The notes beneath the pieces are model-generated. The model ran no database searches. It was not told where the DNA came from and saw only the letters and a program-made list of their open reading frames with translations. A stretch of 64,000 nucleotides of DNA. Source: Oceanisphaera profunda (GTDB lineage Bacteria; Pseudomonadota; Gammaproteobacteria; Enterobacterales; Aeromonadaceae). The position numbers were made by a program, and so were the translations under genes. Within the stretch, counting starts at the first letter, position 1; every line of letters starts with the position of its first letter. This document shows, one piece after another, positions 35,229 to 44,667 of this stretch. Location of the stretch: NCBI RefSeq assembly GCF_002157895.1, contig NZ_CP021377.1, positions 1,488,001 through 1,552,000 of the forward strand, in the 5' to 3' direction.

Positions 35229-36333
35229 TCGAGGTGCCGTCTTTATGCCACTCAAACACGCCAAACTCAAAGCCCACCAAATCGCCTTTATCATCCCAAG
35301 ACAAAGGACCCATTACCGTATTGACCGGTTCGCTACGCAACGCTTTGATCACAGCTTCAGGATCTGTACCCGCCCGTTTAATGCCCTCGGCAATCACTTC
35401 TACTGCCGCATAAGTAGTCCAAACAAATGGCCCGCTGGCATCCAACCCTTTCGCCTGAATCGCTTGTACCACGTCAATGTTGGCCGGATCGAGATCGTAT
35501 TTTTTCGGCAAGGTCACCAGTAAGCCTTCAGAAGCATCACCGGCAATCGAGGTAATATCTTTATGACCTACGCCTTCTGGCCCCATAAAGCGCGGCTTAA
35601 AGCCGCGTTCTGCAGATTGGCGCAAAATCAGCCCCAATTCTGGGTGATAGCCGCCGTAGTAAATAAAGTCCACTTTATCTCTTTGCAGTTTCGCCACCAA
35701 AGTGGAGAAGTCTTTATCGCCAGACGTCACCCCTTCGTAAGCCACCACCTCAACACCGGCCGCTTTAAGTGCATCGCGTACGCTGGAAGCTAAGCCTTCA
35801 CCGTATTGTTTTTTATCGTGAACAATGGCGATGCGCTCAGGCTTTGCTTTCTCTAGGATATATTTAGCCGCCGTTGGCCCCTGATCACTGTCCAAGCCTA
35901 TGGTACGCATCACCAACGGCTGGCCGCGCTCGGTGATCACCGCATTGGTGGAGGCGGGAGTGATCATAAAAATGCCTTCGTCGTCGTATACATCAGAGGC
36001 CGGCAAGGTACTGTCTGAGCACAAGTGGCCCACTACAAATTGAATACCGTCATTCACGATACGGTTCGCCACCGCCACCGCCTGCTTAGGGTCGCAAGCA
36101 TCATCGTATTCCTCGGCCGCCAAGGTGTAATCACCCAAAGTGCCGGATTTATTGAGCAGCTCGACCGCCATCCGCCCACCGGTAAACTCCATATCACCGT
36201 ATTGCGCCACCGCCCCTGTAATGGGCCCAGCAATGGCTATTTTCACGGTTTCGGCTGACGCTGAAAACACAACACCACAACCTAACGCCATCGATATCGC
36301 CGTAGTCAGCGCCTTTTTATTCCATGTGCTCAT
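35218..36333 (-). CDS. livK: Branched-chain amino acid-binding periplasmic protein LivK/LivJ
   Basis: 371 residues. A signal peptide (1-27, cleavage after FSASA) precedes a two-lobed Peripla_BP_6 domain: ETVKIAIAGPITGAVAQYGD at the mature start, QFVVGHLCSDSTLPAS in the binding cleft, FIYYGGYHPELGLILRQ in lobe two. It binds Leu/Ile/Val. The ATG at 36333 follows GAGGGAAG; the 47 upstream codons are spacer. Only one binding protein gene is present, versus livJ plus livK in E. coli. Confidence 0.95.
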   Translation of the reverse strand: MSTWNKKALTTAISMALGCGVVFSASAETVKIAIAGPITGAVAQYGDMEFTGGRMAVELLNKSGTLGDYTLAAEEYDDACDPKQAVAVANRIVNDGIQFVVGHLCSDSTLPASDVYDDEGIFMITPASTNAVITERGQPLVMRTIGLDSDQGPTAAKYILEKAKPERIAIVHDKKQYGEGLASSVRDALKAAGVEVVAYEGVTSGDKDFSTLVAKLQRDKVDFIYYGGYHPELGLILRQSAERGFKPRFMGPEGVGHKDITSIAGDASEGLLVTLPKKYDLDPANIDVVQAIQAKGLDASGPFVWTTYAAVEVIAEGIKRAGTDPEAVIKALRSEPVNTVMGPLSWDDKGDLVGFEFGVFEWHKDGTSTQM

Positions 36334-36553
36334 CTCGCTTCCCTCTATCCATTGAGTTATTGCGCCGGAATGAGTCCGGACTGTTCTTTTTCTAACCCGA
36401 GCGTGATTGTTTAACAAGCGAAACTTGCCAAGCTTAGTCTCGATAACGGTACAAATGTGAGAATTGTGAAGCAAGCCGCTGTTTGCTGTCTAACATTTGC
36501 GGCCTAACGTAAGATAGGCACATTCGAACAGTATGTGCGTGAGAGACAAAGAT

Positions 36554-36591
36554 AAAAAAACCAAGACTCCTGAGATAGAGTCTTGGTTTTT
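36554..36591. terminator. Terminator downstream of kbl-tdh, upstream of livK
   Basis: AAAAACCAAGACTC, an 8-base loop, then GAGTCTTGGTTTTT. It is symmetric. On the minus strand it ends the kbl-tdh transcript before livK. The rest of 36334-36708 is the livK promoter area and a heptad array. Confidence 0.88.
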
Positions 36592-36673
36592 AATACCTGC
36601 GTAAGAAGAGCATTAACTGCTTTATCCTTGCCGGCCACTATACTCGTACGCCGTCTGTAAAGAATCGATGTTA

Positions 36674-36708
36674 GCTTGATGTTCGGCGCCGGGCGCTTAG
36701 CGCTGTGT
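36674..36708 (+). repeat. 7-bp repeat array (GCTYGGC family) abutting the tdh stop
   Basis: GCTTGAT, GTTCGGC, GCCGGGC, GCTTAGC, GCTGTGT in exact register, ending at the base before the tdh stop codon. Confidence 0.6.
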
Positions 36709-37734
36709 TTAAGTCCAGTCGAGGATCACCTTGCCGGATTGGCCGGAGCGCATGGCATCAAACCCTTGTTGAAAATCATCCACCTTAAAGTGATGAGTGA
36801 CCATAGGGGTTAAGTCCAAGCCCGATTGAATAAGGCTGGCCATCTTGTACCAAGTCTCAAACATTTCTCGGCCATAAATACCTTTTAGCACTAAGCCTTT
36901 GAAGATAACTTTAGTCCAATCGATGGCCATCTCACTAGGCGGAATGCCCAACATGGCAATTTTGCCGCCGTGGTTCATCTTATCCAGCATGTCACAAAAA
37001 GCCGCCGGCACGCCGGACATCTCTAGCCCCACATCAAAGCCTTCGGTCATGCCTAACTCTCGCATTACCGTATCAAGCCCCTCTTCAGCCACGTTCACCG
37101 CGCGGGTCACCCCCATCTGGCGGGCTAAATCCAGTCGGTACTCGTTCACGTCAGTGATCACCACGTGTCGCGCGCCCACATGCCGTGCCACGGCGGCGGC
37201 CATAATACCGATAGGCCCGGCACCGGTGATTAACACATCTTCGCCCACTAAATCGAACGAAAGTGCGGTGTGTACCGCATTACCGAAGGGATCAAAAATA
37301 GCGGCTAAATCGTCGGTCACTTCATCGGGTAATTTAAAAGCGTTAAAAGCGGGGATCACCAGATATTCGGCGAAAGCACCTTGGCGATTAACGCCCACGC
37401 CTATGGTATTGCGGCACAAATGAGTGCGACCGGCACGGCAATTTCGACAATGGCCGCAGGTAATATGTCCCTCGCCTGAAACTCTGTCGCCCACCGCAAA
37501 GCCACGCACTTCTTGGCCCATGGCTACCACTTCACCCACGTATTCATGGCCCACCACCATGGGCACGGGTATGGTGTTTTGCGACCAGGTATCCCAGTTA
37601 TAAATATGGATATCGGTGCCGCAAATGGCGGTTTTACGGATCTTAATCAATAAGTCGTTATGACCGACCTCGGGCTCAGGCACATCTGTCATCCAGATGC
37701 CCGGTTCCGCTTTTAATTTGGCTAAAGCTTTCAT
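36709..37734 (-). CDS. tdh: L-threonine 3-dehydrogenase
   Basis: 341 residues, zinc-dependent medium-chain dehydrogenase. Catalytic zinc residues in [13 protein letters not shown] and GHEYVGEV; structural zinc cysteines in [18 protein letters not shown] site [13 protein letters not shown]. It oxidises threonine to 2-amino-3-ketobutyrate, which Kbl cleaves. The ATG overlaps the kbl stop by 4 bp. Confidence 0.97.
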   Translation of the reverse strand: MKALAKLKAEPGIWMTDVPEPEVGHNDLLIKIRKTAICGTDIHIYNWDTWSQNTIPVPMVVGHEYVGEVVAMGQEVRGFAVGDRVSGEGHITCGHCRNCRAGRTHLCRNTIGVGVNRQGAFAEYLVIPAFNAFKLPDEVTDDLAAIFDPFGNAVHTALSFDLVGEDVLITGAGPIGIMAAAVARHVGARHVVITDVNEYRLDLARQMGVTRAVNVAEEGLDTVMRELGMTEGFDVGLEMSGVPAAFCDMLDKMNHGGKIAMLGIPPSEMAIDWTKVIFKGLVLKGIYGREMFETWYKMASLIQSGLDLTPMVTHHFKVDDFQQGFDAMRSGQSGKVILDWT

Positions 37735-38960
37735 GCGTTCTCCTTACCTCTTTGCTCGATGACCTTTAGTTCACGACCCACGGCGATGAAAGCAGCAATC
37801 GCTTTATCCAGCTGTTCACGACTGTGTGCCGCCGACATTTGGGTGCGAATGCGCGCCTGACCGTTGGGCACTACTGGGAAGGAAAAACCAATCACGTAAA
37901 TACCGCGCGCCAATAAACGCTCCGACATCTCTGCCGCTAAGGCCGCATCGCCCAGCATCACCGGAATAATCGCGTGGTCGTTACCGGCTAAAGTAAAGCC
38001 CGCCGCCGTCATGTGCTGGCGAAAATAGGCGCTGTTCTCACGCACTTTTTCGCGCAGCGCATCACCGTCTTTCAACAGTTCAAGCACTTTAATGGAGGCT
38101 GCAACGATAGCGGGCGCTACCGAGTTAGAGAATAAATAAGGGCGTGAGCGCTGACGCAACCAGTCGATAAGCTCTTTCTTACCCGAGGTATAGCCGCCCG
38201 ATGCACCGCCTAGTGCCTTGCCCAAGGTGCCGGTGATCAAATCCACCCGCCCCATTACTTGGCAATATTCGTGAGTGCCACGCCCCTGCTCGCCAACAAA
38301 ACCCACGGCATGGGAGTCATCCACCATCACCATGGCGCCATACTGGTCGGCCAAGTCACAGATGGCAGATAAGTTAGCAATCACGCCATCCATCGAGAAT
38401 ACGCCATCAGTGGCTATCAAGATAAAACGTGCGCCATCGGCTTTGGCTTGTGTCAGCTGCGCCTCTAACTCACCCATGTCGTTATTGGCATAACGGTAAC
38501 GCTTCGCCTTGCACAAGCGCACACCATCAATAATAGAGGCATGATTCAGGGCATCGGAAATAATGGCGTCTTCTGGGCCGAGTATGGTTTCAAACAAACC
38601 CGTATTAGCGTCGAAGCAGGAGGTATAAAGAATGGTGTCTTCCATGCCAAGAAAGGCAGAAAGATCGGCTTCTAGCCGCTTATGTAAATCTTGAGTGCCG
38701 CAGATAAAGCGCACCGACGCCATGCCAAAACCATGACTGTCGAGCCCCTGCTTGGCGGCTGTTATCAATTCAGGATGATTGGCGAGACCGAGATAGTTAT
38801 TGGCGCAAAAGTTAATCACTTCTTGATCTGCTGACTCTGGCCCCGCGACGGTAATGGCCGCACTTTGCGCTGAGCTAATAATGCGTTCTTGCTTAAACAG
38901 ACCATCGGCTTTGGTTTGTGCAAGCTGGGTAGCTAAATGAGCATAAAATGGCGCTGACAT
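37731..38960 (-). CDS. kbl: Glycine C-acetyltransferase (2-amino-3-ketobutyrate CoA ligase)
   Basis: 409 residues, a PLP enzyme of the alpha-oxoamine synthase family. Key blocks: [45 protein letters not shown], and the PLP-lysine loop [15 protein letters not shown]. It splits 2-amino-3-ketobutyrate with CoA into glycine and acetyl-CoA. It is the first gene of a kbl-tdh operon, with AGGAG before the ATG. Confidence 0.97.
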   Translation of the reverse strand: MSAPFYAHLATQLAQTKADGLFKQERIISSAQSAAITVAGPESADQEVINFCANNYLGLANHPELITAAKQGLDSHGFGMASVRFICGTQDLHKRLEADLSAFLGMEDTILYTSCFDANTGLFETILGPEDAIISDALNHASIIDGVRLCKAKRYRYANNDMGELEAQLTQAKADGARFILIATDGVFSMDGVIANLSAICDLADQYGAMVMVDDSHAVGFVGEQGRGTHEYCQVMGRVDLITGTLGKALGGASGGYTSGKKELIDWLRQRSRPYLFSNSVAPAIVAASIKVLELLKDGDALREKVRENSAYFRQHMTAAGFTLAGNDHAIIPVMLGDAALAAEMSERLLARGIYVIGFSFPVVPNGQARIRTQMSAAHSREQLDKAIAAFIAVGRELKVIEQRGKENA

Positions 38961-39056
38961 ACGAAACTCCTACTATCAATCTGACTACTTAAGGATTGTT
39001 CAGCTCACTTTACGCATGTGCGGTGCATTTAACACAGAATATTCTACTGATTAGCG

Positions 39057-39731
39057 CTACTTGTGAAAGGGATCACTGGGTTTGGCTGACAGCGCCTGAT
39101 AATGTGCCATCAAACCACTGAGCTCCAGGCCAAGCTCTGGGTGAAAATAAGGTTTCAACAGCAATAAAATCCGCGATACCCCCTCATACAGCACCGCTTG
39201 GCTAATGTGCGGCGTCAGTGATTGCGCCGATTGATAACTCACCCAGAACGACACCAGCATTTTTAGCACATCCGTTAACGGCGCTATCTCTGCATCAGCA
39301 ATGATCAGCACTTGCTGTTGATTAAGCTCACGCAACAAAGCTTGCAAATTCAAGGTCAGCTCTTGCTGAACCGCCAAATATTGTTGATGCAGCTCGGGAT
39401 CGCGCTGCAAAATATCGTTGAGATTGGCATAAAAGAAGCGAAATTCCCACATCACATAAAAAGTAGCATCCAAATAATGAAACCACATCGCTGGGCTCGC
39501 AGAGCCACTGCTCATTGATCCACTCAAAGGGGTAAAACTTTGGCGCAGATGCTCGCTGTATTGCAAAAATATACGCGCGATAATGTGGTTTTTATTACGA
39601 AAATGGTAGTACAGATTGCCAGGACTGATGCCCAAATGCGCCGCTATATGATTGGTGGTGACATTGGCTTCGCCTTGCTCATTAAACAACTGCAAGGCGG
39701 CGGCCACAATTCGTTCTTTGGTTTTTATCAT
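39057..39731 (-). CDS. TetR-family transcriptional regulator, ligand unknown
   Basis: 224 residues. The N-terminal helix-turn-helix (RIVAAALQLFNEQGEANVTTNHIAAHLGIS-type, then GNLYYHFRNKNHI) is clear. The C-terminal ligand domain is helical and Gln-rich, with no recognised subfamily. The ATG at 39731 (MIKTKERIV) is preferred to a TTG three codons earlier. A MITE-like element begins 31 bp upstream of the start, so its promoter may lie in that element. It stands on the same strand as kbl-tdh, 97 bp downstream of which no target is obvious. Confidence 0.88.
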   Translation of the reverse strand: MIKTKERIVAAALQLFNEQGEANVTTNHIAAHLGISPGNLYYHFRNKNHIIARIFLQYSEHLRQSFTPLSGSMSSGSASPAMWFHYLDATFYVMWEFRFFYANLNDILQRDPELHQQYLAVQQELTLNLQALLRELNQQQVLIIADAEIAPLTDVLKMLVSFWVSYQSAQSLTPHISQAVLYEGVSRILLLLKPYFHPELGLELSGLMAHYQALSAKPSDPFHK

Positions 39732-39761
39732 GGGAACCAAAAGCTCAAGGTAGTTTGCTAG

Positions 39762-40023
39762 GGTCTGTTGACCTTTCGCGGTTAAGTTTTGTTCGAGAGA
39801 AACGTGCTTTTATCGCGGCGAGGGATGTATAGCCTAGTCATTCTAAGCAAGCATCTCTCAACAAAGAGAAAAACGCGTTTAGCCGAACCTGAAGGGTAGC
39901 GTTTGTGGTGCCCTCCTACTACGCCAAGACTCATCTATGCAAACTATCTATACAGCATAAACTCTGCCTTTTATAAAGACCCCACAAACGGCTACAAAAA
40001 CCAGCTCGAGGGGGCAATAGACC
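39762..40023. repeat. MITE-like element with structured interior, 262 bp
   Basis: The ends are imperfect inverted repeats: GGTCTGTTGACCTTTCG at 39762 and, read inward from 40023, GGTCTATTGCCCCCTCG. It has no ORF. Inside, GAGGGATG (39820-39827) pairs with CATCTCTC (39852-39859) around a smaller GCCTAG..CTAAGC fold. No unambiguous target duplication is visible. It fills most of the tetR-hldD spacer (39732-40136). Confidence 0.5.
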
Positions 40024-40136
40024 TTAAATAATAACACAGGCAGCCGAGTTAGTTTTCTCAGCCCTAAGCGTGATAAACTTAAGCCAATTTTATTGTTAGT
40101 GACGCCGGACTCTCCGGCCAACCAGAGGCAAATCTG

Positions 40137-41090
40137 ATGATCATAGTGACTGGCGGCGCCGGCTTTATCGGCAGTAACCTAGTAAAAACCCTGAACGACC
40201 AAGGGCGCACCGACGTTGTGGTCATCGACGACCTCACAGATGGCACCAAGTTCGTGAATCTTGTGGACCTAACCATTGCCGACTACCTCGACAAAGACGA
40301 GTTTATTCAGCGCATTTTCTCCGGCGACGACTTTGAAGAATGGGGCGGAATAGAAGCTATCTTTCATGAAGGGGCCTGCTCAGCCACCACCGAGTGGGAC
40401 GGCAAATTTATGATGGAAAATAACTACCAATACTCTAAAGACTTGCTGCATTACTGCATCGAGCGCGAGATTCCGTTTATTTATGCCTCATCGGCTGCCA
40501 CCTATGGCGGACGTAACGACAACTTTATTGAAGAGCCGCAATATGAGCAGCCGCTCAACGTCTATGGCTACTCTAAGCAATTATTCGACCAATATGTACG
40601 TCGCTTAATGCCTGACATTAACTCGCAAGTAGTGGGTTTAAAGTATTTCAATGTCTACGGCCCGCGCGAGCAGCATAAAGGCGGCATGTCGAGCGTGGCA
40701 TTCCACCTCAACACTCAACTACTCAAAGGCGAAAACCCTAAGTTATTCGCCGGTTGTGACGGTTTCCCTGATGGCGGCCAAATGCGCGACTTCATTTATG
40801 TAGAAGACGTGTGCAAAGTAAACCTGTGGTTCTGGAAAAATCCAGAAGTGAGCGGCATATTTAACTGCGGCACCGGCCAAGCCGAACCCTTCCAAAACGT
40901 CGCCGAAGCCGTGATCAAGCATCACAACAAGGGCGAAATTGAATACATCCCCTTCCCCGAGCAGTTAAAAGGCCGCTACCAAAGCTTTACCCAAGCAGAT
41001 CTCACCAAACTGCGCGCCGCCGGTTACCCGCACTCCTTTAAAACCGTCGCCGAAGGTACTGCTGAGTATATGGCTTGGTTGAATAAGTAA
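40137..41090 (+). CDS. hldD: ADP-L-glycero-D-manno-heptose 6-epimerase
   Basis: 317 residues, an extended short-chain dehydrogenase. NADP site [13 protein letters not shown] at the very N-terminus, catalytic YGYSKQ (Tyr-x3-Lys) near 145, substrate loop [13 protein letters not shown]. It makes the heptose donor used by the heptosyltransferases of this cluster (former rfaD). The ATG follows AGAGG. The stop shares one base with the next gene (TAATG). Confidence 0.97.
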   Translation: MIIVTGGAGFIGSNLVKTLNDQGRTDVVVIDDLTDGTKFVNLVDLTIADYLDKDEFIQRIFSGDDFEEWGGIEAIFHEGACSATTEWDGKFMMENNYQYSKDLLHYCIEREIPFIYASSAATYGGRNDNFIEEPQYEQPLNVYGYSKQLFDQYVRRLMPDINSQVVGLKYFNVYGPREQHKGGMSSVAFHLNTQLLKGENPKLFAGCDGFPDGGQMRDFIYVEDVCKVNLWFWKNPEVSGIFNCGTGQAEPFQNVAEAVIKHHNKGEIEYIPFPEQLKGRYQSFTQADLTKLRAAGYPHSFKTVAEGTAEYMAWLNK

Positions 41091-42211
41091 TGACCAGCAT
41101 CAATAACTCTAACCACTGCGTTGCTCATATCTGCCTTTCTAAAGGCTGGGGTGGTTTAGAAATGTATCCAGCCCGCGTTAGCAAATATTTACCAGAGCAG
41201 GGCTGGGAAGCAGTGGCTATTTGCTTCAAAGGCGGCAAAGTAGCACAGTCTTTCCTTGATATAGGAAATGATGTTTTCGAAGTTAGTAGTCAAGCGAATG
41301 CTTTGTTCAAGATCCGCACGTTAGTTAACTGGCTTAAAGAGCGCAATGTTTCTGTATTACATTGTCATAAATCAAGCGACTTGCGCCTGGCTGCCATACT
41401 AAAAAAGATGACCGGCTGTCGAGTGATTTTTACTGAGCATATGGGCGTAACTCGTCCGAAAAAAGATTTTCTGCATCGTTGGATATATAGCCATGTCGAT
41501 CAAGTTCTGTCTATCAGCGATGTCACCTTAGCCCGTAATATTAAAGCCCTTCCCGTGGATCCAAGTAAAATAAAACGGCTTTGGTTAGGTACTGAGTTTA
41601 AAAAACCAGACAGAACAGTAAACGATATTAAACAAGAGTTAGGCCTAACAGATCAGCAGCACATTATTGGACTGCCTGGAAGACTCTGCCCTGGTAAAGG
41701 ACATTTCGTACTGCTCGATGCTTTTAAACTATTGCAAGACGATAGCGCATTTAAAGACGCAAAGTTACTAATCGTTGGTGGGCTAAGCGCACAAGATGGC
41801 GCAGATGAAGATTTTGTTAGAGGGTTAGAAAATAAGATAGATGATGCCAAACTAACTGATAAAGTTGTTTTTTCTGGCTTTCGTTATGATATGCCTAACC
41901 TACTCGCTATTATGGATGTGGTATGCATTCCTTCAAAAAATGAAGCTTTTGGTCTAACAGCCATTGAGGCGATGGCTGCAGGGAAAAAAATCGTTGCCGC
42001 AAGTTCCGGGGCTTTGCCAGAAATCATTGCCAATACGGGCTTGTTAGTATCACCAGACTCGGCTGAGAGCTTTGCCCTCGCTATTCAAAAAATTCAGCAA
42101 GAAAATTACCAAGACATTTCTAATCTAGCCAAAAAAAGAGCTAAAAAAATATTTAGCATACATGCTCATGTCCAAGTCTTATCAGACATTTATATTAACA
42201 CCCCCAGTTAA
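41090..42211 (+). CDS. Glycosyltransferase family 4, LPS core
   Basis: 373 residues, GT-B fold. N-terminal donor-independent part with SKGWGGLEMYPARVSKYLPEQGW; C-terminal nucleotide-sugar domain with GLPGRLCPGKGHFVLLDAF and the EX7E motif in IPSKNEAFGLTAIEAMAAGK. Relatives act on LPS outer-core or O-antigen sugars; which sugar cannot be told. It is coupled to hldD by a one-base overlap. Toward its 3' end the base composition becomes AT-rich, leading into an AT-rich spacer. Confidence 0.9.
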   Translation: MTSINNSNHCVAHICLSKGWGGLEMYPARVSKYLPEQGWEAVAICFKGGKVAQSFLDIGNDVFEVSSQANALFKIRTLVNWLKERNVSVLHCHKSSDLRLAAILKKMTGCRVIFTEHMGVTRPKKDFLHRWIYSHVDQVLSISDVTLARNIKALPVDPSKIKRLWLGTEFKKPDRTVNDIKQELGLTDQQHIIGLPGRLCPGKGHFVLLDAFKLLQDDSAFKDAKLLIVGGLSAQDGADEDFVRGLENKIDDAKLTDKVVFSGFRYDMPNLLAIMDVVCIPSKNEAFGLTAIEAMAAGKKIVAASSGALPEIIANTGLLVSPDSAESFALAIQKIQQENYQDISNLAKKRAKKIFSIHAHVQVLSDIYINTPS

Positions 42212-42580
42212 TCATTATTAAAAATAAAACTTAAAACAAATAACAATAGTAAAAACACCACTATATACTTTAATATTAAATGCTAGACAGAAGCCGATTA
42301 TTATCAAGTACAATATTTAAAGTGTATACAGAAAACCCGTTATTTTTTTTCATGTTGCCTTGTATATATCTTAGATCTATATTAGCCAAACATTAGAAAA
42401 AACAGCTGTTATGGTTGCTGAATTGAAACCAATTATGTCTACAGATTTAACAGATTTAATTTCTCTGCAGCCACTAATTATTAAAAAATTAACCGCATTT
42501 CAGACATCACAACTTTAAATGGGCTACATACTAGCTGTACTTACTCAGCAATCAGAAAATTGAAGTGCTCATATAAAGAG
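42212..42580. other. AT-rich spacer between two convergent glycosyltransferase genes
   Basis: About 370 bp, clearly richer in A+T than the flanks. I see no ORF with support and no terminator with a good stem; a short direct repeat (ACAGATTTA twice near 42440) is present. It probably represents a recombination scar of LPS core variation. Confidence 0.4.
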
Positions 42581-43408
42581 TTAATGAGTATCCAAACCTT
42601 TTTCAGCCACCCATTGATTATTATCTTTTCTTTCGTTCATTTTTTTTAATTCTACGGAATTTTTTATCGTGTCGCGAAAGCCTCTAGAATGATACAAATG
42701 AAACATATTAGCAACATTCTTAGCTGATTTAATATTGCAACCACTTGCTTGGAGTCGCCAGTCAATATCAGTGTCGTCACCTACCGAGGTTTCACCATAG
42801 TTTTCATCAAAGCCATTAATGTTTAATATGTCGCTTCGAAAACAAGAAAAATTGCAGCCAATTATAGCTACCGTATTCTTGAAATGTCTAAATATTAACT
42901 TGTAAAAAAAACCTTCTGGACGAAAGTAAAATCCAGATTCAGTATGTCTTTCAACAGCATCCTTTAAAATAGATCTGTACCAGCGCAAGTAATTTTTCTC
43001 TAATTGCAGAGAAGTAATTTTTTTAGATCGTATTTTTTCTGAATAATCAGGTCCTAGATTTACTCTCCGTCCACTTAACACTGTTTTTGTCTCAGAAAGT
43101 TTTACGTGGGCATCAACAAAGGTACTATAAGGAATACAGTCTCCATCTATAAAAATCAGATAGTCACCATCACTGGCAATAATTCCATTATTAGTTGATC
43201 TGTTCTTACGAATGCCCTTATCTTCCTGTGTAGTATGTTTTACTTCAAGGCCTTCAATTCCTTCTATATATTGCAACATTGCAGGATCATTACCATCTTC
43301 AGCAATAACCAACTCAAAATTTTTATAAGTCTGGCTATGTAATGCTTGAACAATTAAATTTAGAGCTCCCACATCTTTATATACTGAAACAATTATGCTT
43401 ACTTTCAA
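42581..43408 (-). CDS. Glycosyltransferase family 2, probably horizontally acquired
   Basis: 275 residues, GT-A fold. N-terminal VSIIVSVYKDVGALNLIVQAL and DxD site IFIDGDCIP; acceptor-side block GCNFSCFRSDILNINGFDENY then the ED-type GDDTDIDWRL. The gene is AT-rich, uses AAA/ATT-heavy codons unlike hldD or waaF, and lies opposite to all neighbouring LPS genes with AT-rich spacers on both sides. These are signs of transfer. The sugar transferred is unknown. Confidence 0.88.
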   Translation of the reverse strand: MKVSIIVSVYKDVGALNLIVQALHSQTYKNFELVIAEDGNDPAMLQYIEGIEGLEVKHTTQEDKGIRKNRSTNNGIIASDGDYLIFIDGDCIPYSTFVDAHVKLSETKTVLSGRRVNLGPDYSEKIRSKKITSLQLEKNYLRWYRSILKDAVERHTESGFYFRPEGFFYKLIFRHFKNTVAIIGCNFSCFRSDILNINGFDENYGETSVGDDTDIDWRLQASGCNIKSAKNVANMFHLYHSRGFRDTIKNSVELKKMNERKDNNQWVAEKGLDTH

Positions 43409-43607
43409 ATTAAAACTCCAATTTATCTTTTAGTAAAAATATTAAGGCTCTGAAAAAGATCGACAAGAACGTAAACTAGAGCTCTAACTCTTCAAAAATG
43501 TTCATTATTTGTCTAAGATTAAAAATAAATTTATGTACAATTATTTACAAATTTACACTTATATACATTAAAATACTACTCAATCAGTAGTTAATCATTG
43601 TGAAAAT

Positions 43608-44663
43608 ATGAAAATTTTGATCATAGGTCCTTCTTGGGTTGGCGACATGGTGATGTCGCAGAGTCTGTACATCACCCTCAAACAAGAACATCCAGATGCC
43701 GAGCTGCATGTGATGGCACCGGCTTGGTGCTGCGCATTGCTTGAACGCATGCCTGAAGTAGACAAGGCCATAGTGATGCCGCTGGGTCATGGCGACTTCA
43801 AGCTAGCCGAACGTTTTCGTCTCGGCCGACGGCTGGCGGCTGATGGCTATGATTGGGCGATAGTGCAGCCTAACTCGTTAAAATCGACGCTGATCCCGCT
43901 GTTTGCGGGTATTAAAAAGCGCACCGGCTGGAAAGGTGAGTCGCGCTATGGTTTGCTCAGTGATTTGCGTAATAACAAGACTGACTTTCCGCTGATGGTG
44001 GAGCGTTATGCCGCACTGGCATATCCCAAGGCAGAGATGAAAGACAGCCGCTGTATACCGGCAATACCTTGGCCTACATTGCGAACTGATCTAAATAATC
44101 AGCAGCAGGCCTTGATTGAGTTAAAACTAAACGAAACAAGGCAGATAGTTAGCCTATGCCCCGGTGCCGAATTTGGTCCCTCTAAGCGTTGGCCCGAGCA
44201 GCATTATGCCGAGGTGGCTAAGCAACAAATTGAGCAGGGGAAGCAAGTGTGGATTTTTGGTTCAGCCAAAGATATTCCCGTTGCAGAGGCCATTCGTCAT
44301 TATTTACCCACCGTATTGCAGGAACACTGCCATATTTTGGCAGGAAAAACTTCACTGCATCAGGCTATCGATCTTATGGCGCTAAGTGCAGTTGTGGTAT
44401 CTAACGATTCAGGGTTAATGCACATCGCTGCTGCACTGCAACGCCCTTTAGTAGCGATTTATGGCTCAACCTCGCCTAAGTACACCCCGCCTTTAGCGCG
44501 ACAAGTGGCAGTGGTACATACCGATATTGAATGCAGACCCTGCTTTAAGCGAGAATGCCCATTAGGCCATTTAAAGTGTCTAAAAGAGCTGGCTCCAGAA
44601 AAAGTGCTGAGCGCGATAAGAAACTTATTGGCACCTGAATTAGTTATGACTAACCCTCGGTAA
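43608..44663 (+). CDS. waaF: ADP-heptose:LPS heptosyltransferase II
   Basis: 351 residues, GT9 family. N-terminus MKILIIGPSWVGDMVMSQSL and LCPGAEFGPSKRWPEQHYA are diagnostic of WaaF; the ADP-heptose pocket is VVSNDSGLMHIAAALQRPLVAIYGSTSPKYTPPL. C-terminal Cys-rich stretch CRPCFKRECPLGHLKCL, also typical. It adds the second heptose of the inner core. It starts the plus-strand set waaF-waaA. Confidence 0.96.
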   Translation: MKILIIGPSWVGDMVMSQSLYITLKQEHPDAELHVMAPAWCCALLERMPEVDKAIVMPLGHGDFKLAERFRLGRRLAADGYDWAIVQPNSLKSTLIPLFAGIKKRTGWKGESRYGLLSDLRNNKTDFPLMVERYAALAYPKAEMKDSRCIPAIPWPTLRTDLNNQQQALIELKLNETRQIVSLCPGAEFGPSKRWPEQHYAEVAKQQIEQGKQVWIFGSAKDIPVAEAIRHYLPTVLQEHCHILAGKTSLHQAIDLMALSAVVVSNDSGLMHIAAALQRPLVAIYGSTSPKYTPPLARQVAVVHTDIECRPCFKRECPLGHLKCLKELAPEKVLSAIRNLLAPELVMTNPR

Positions 44664-44667
44664 CCTT

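Noticed and set aside
42212-42580. Decayed gene or RNA in the AT-rich LPS spacer
   Set aside because: No frame, stem or motif stood out from an AT-rich background.
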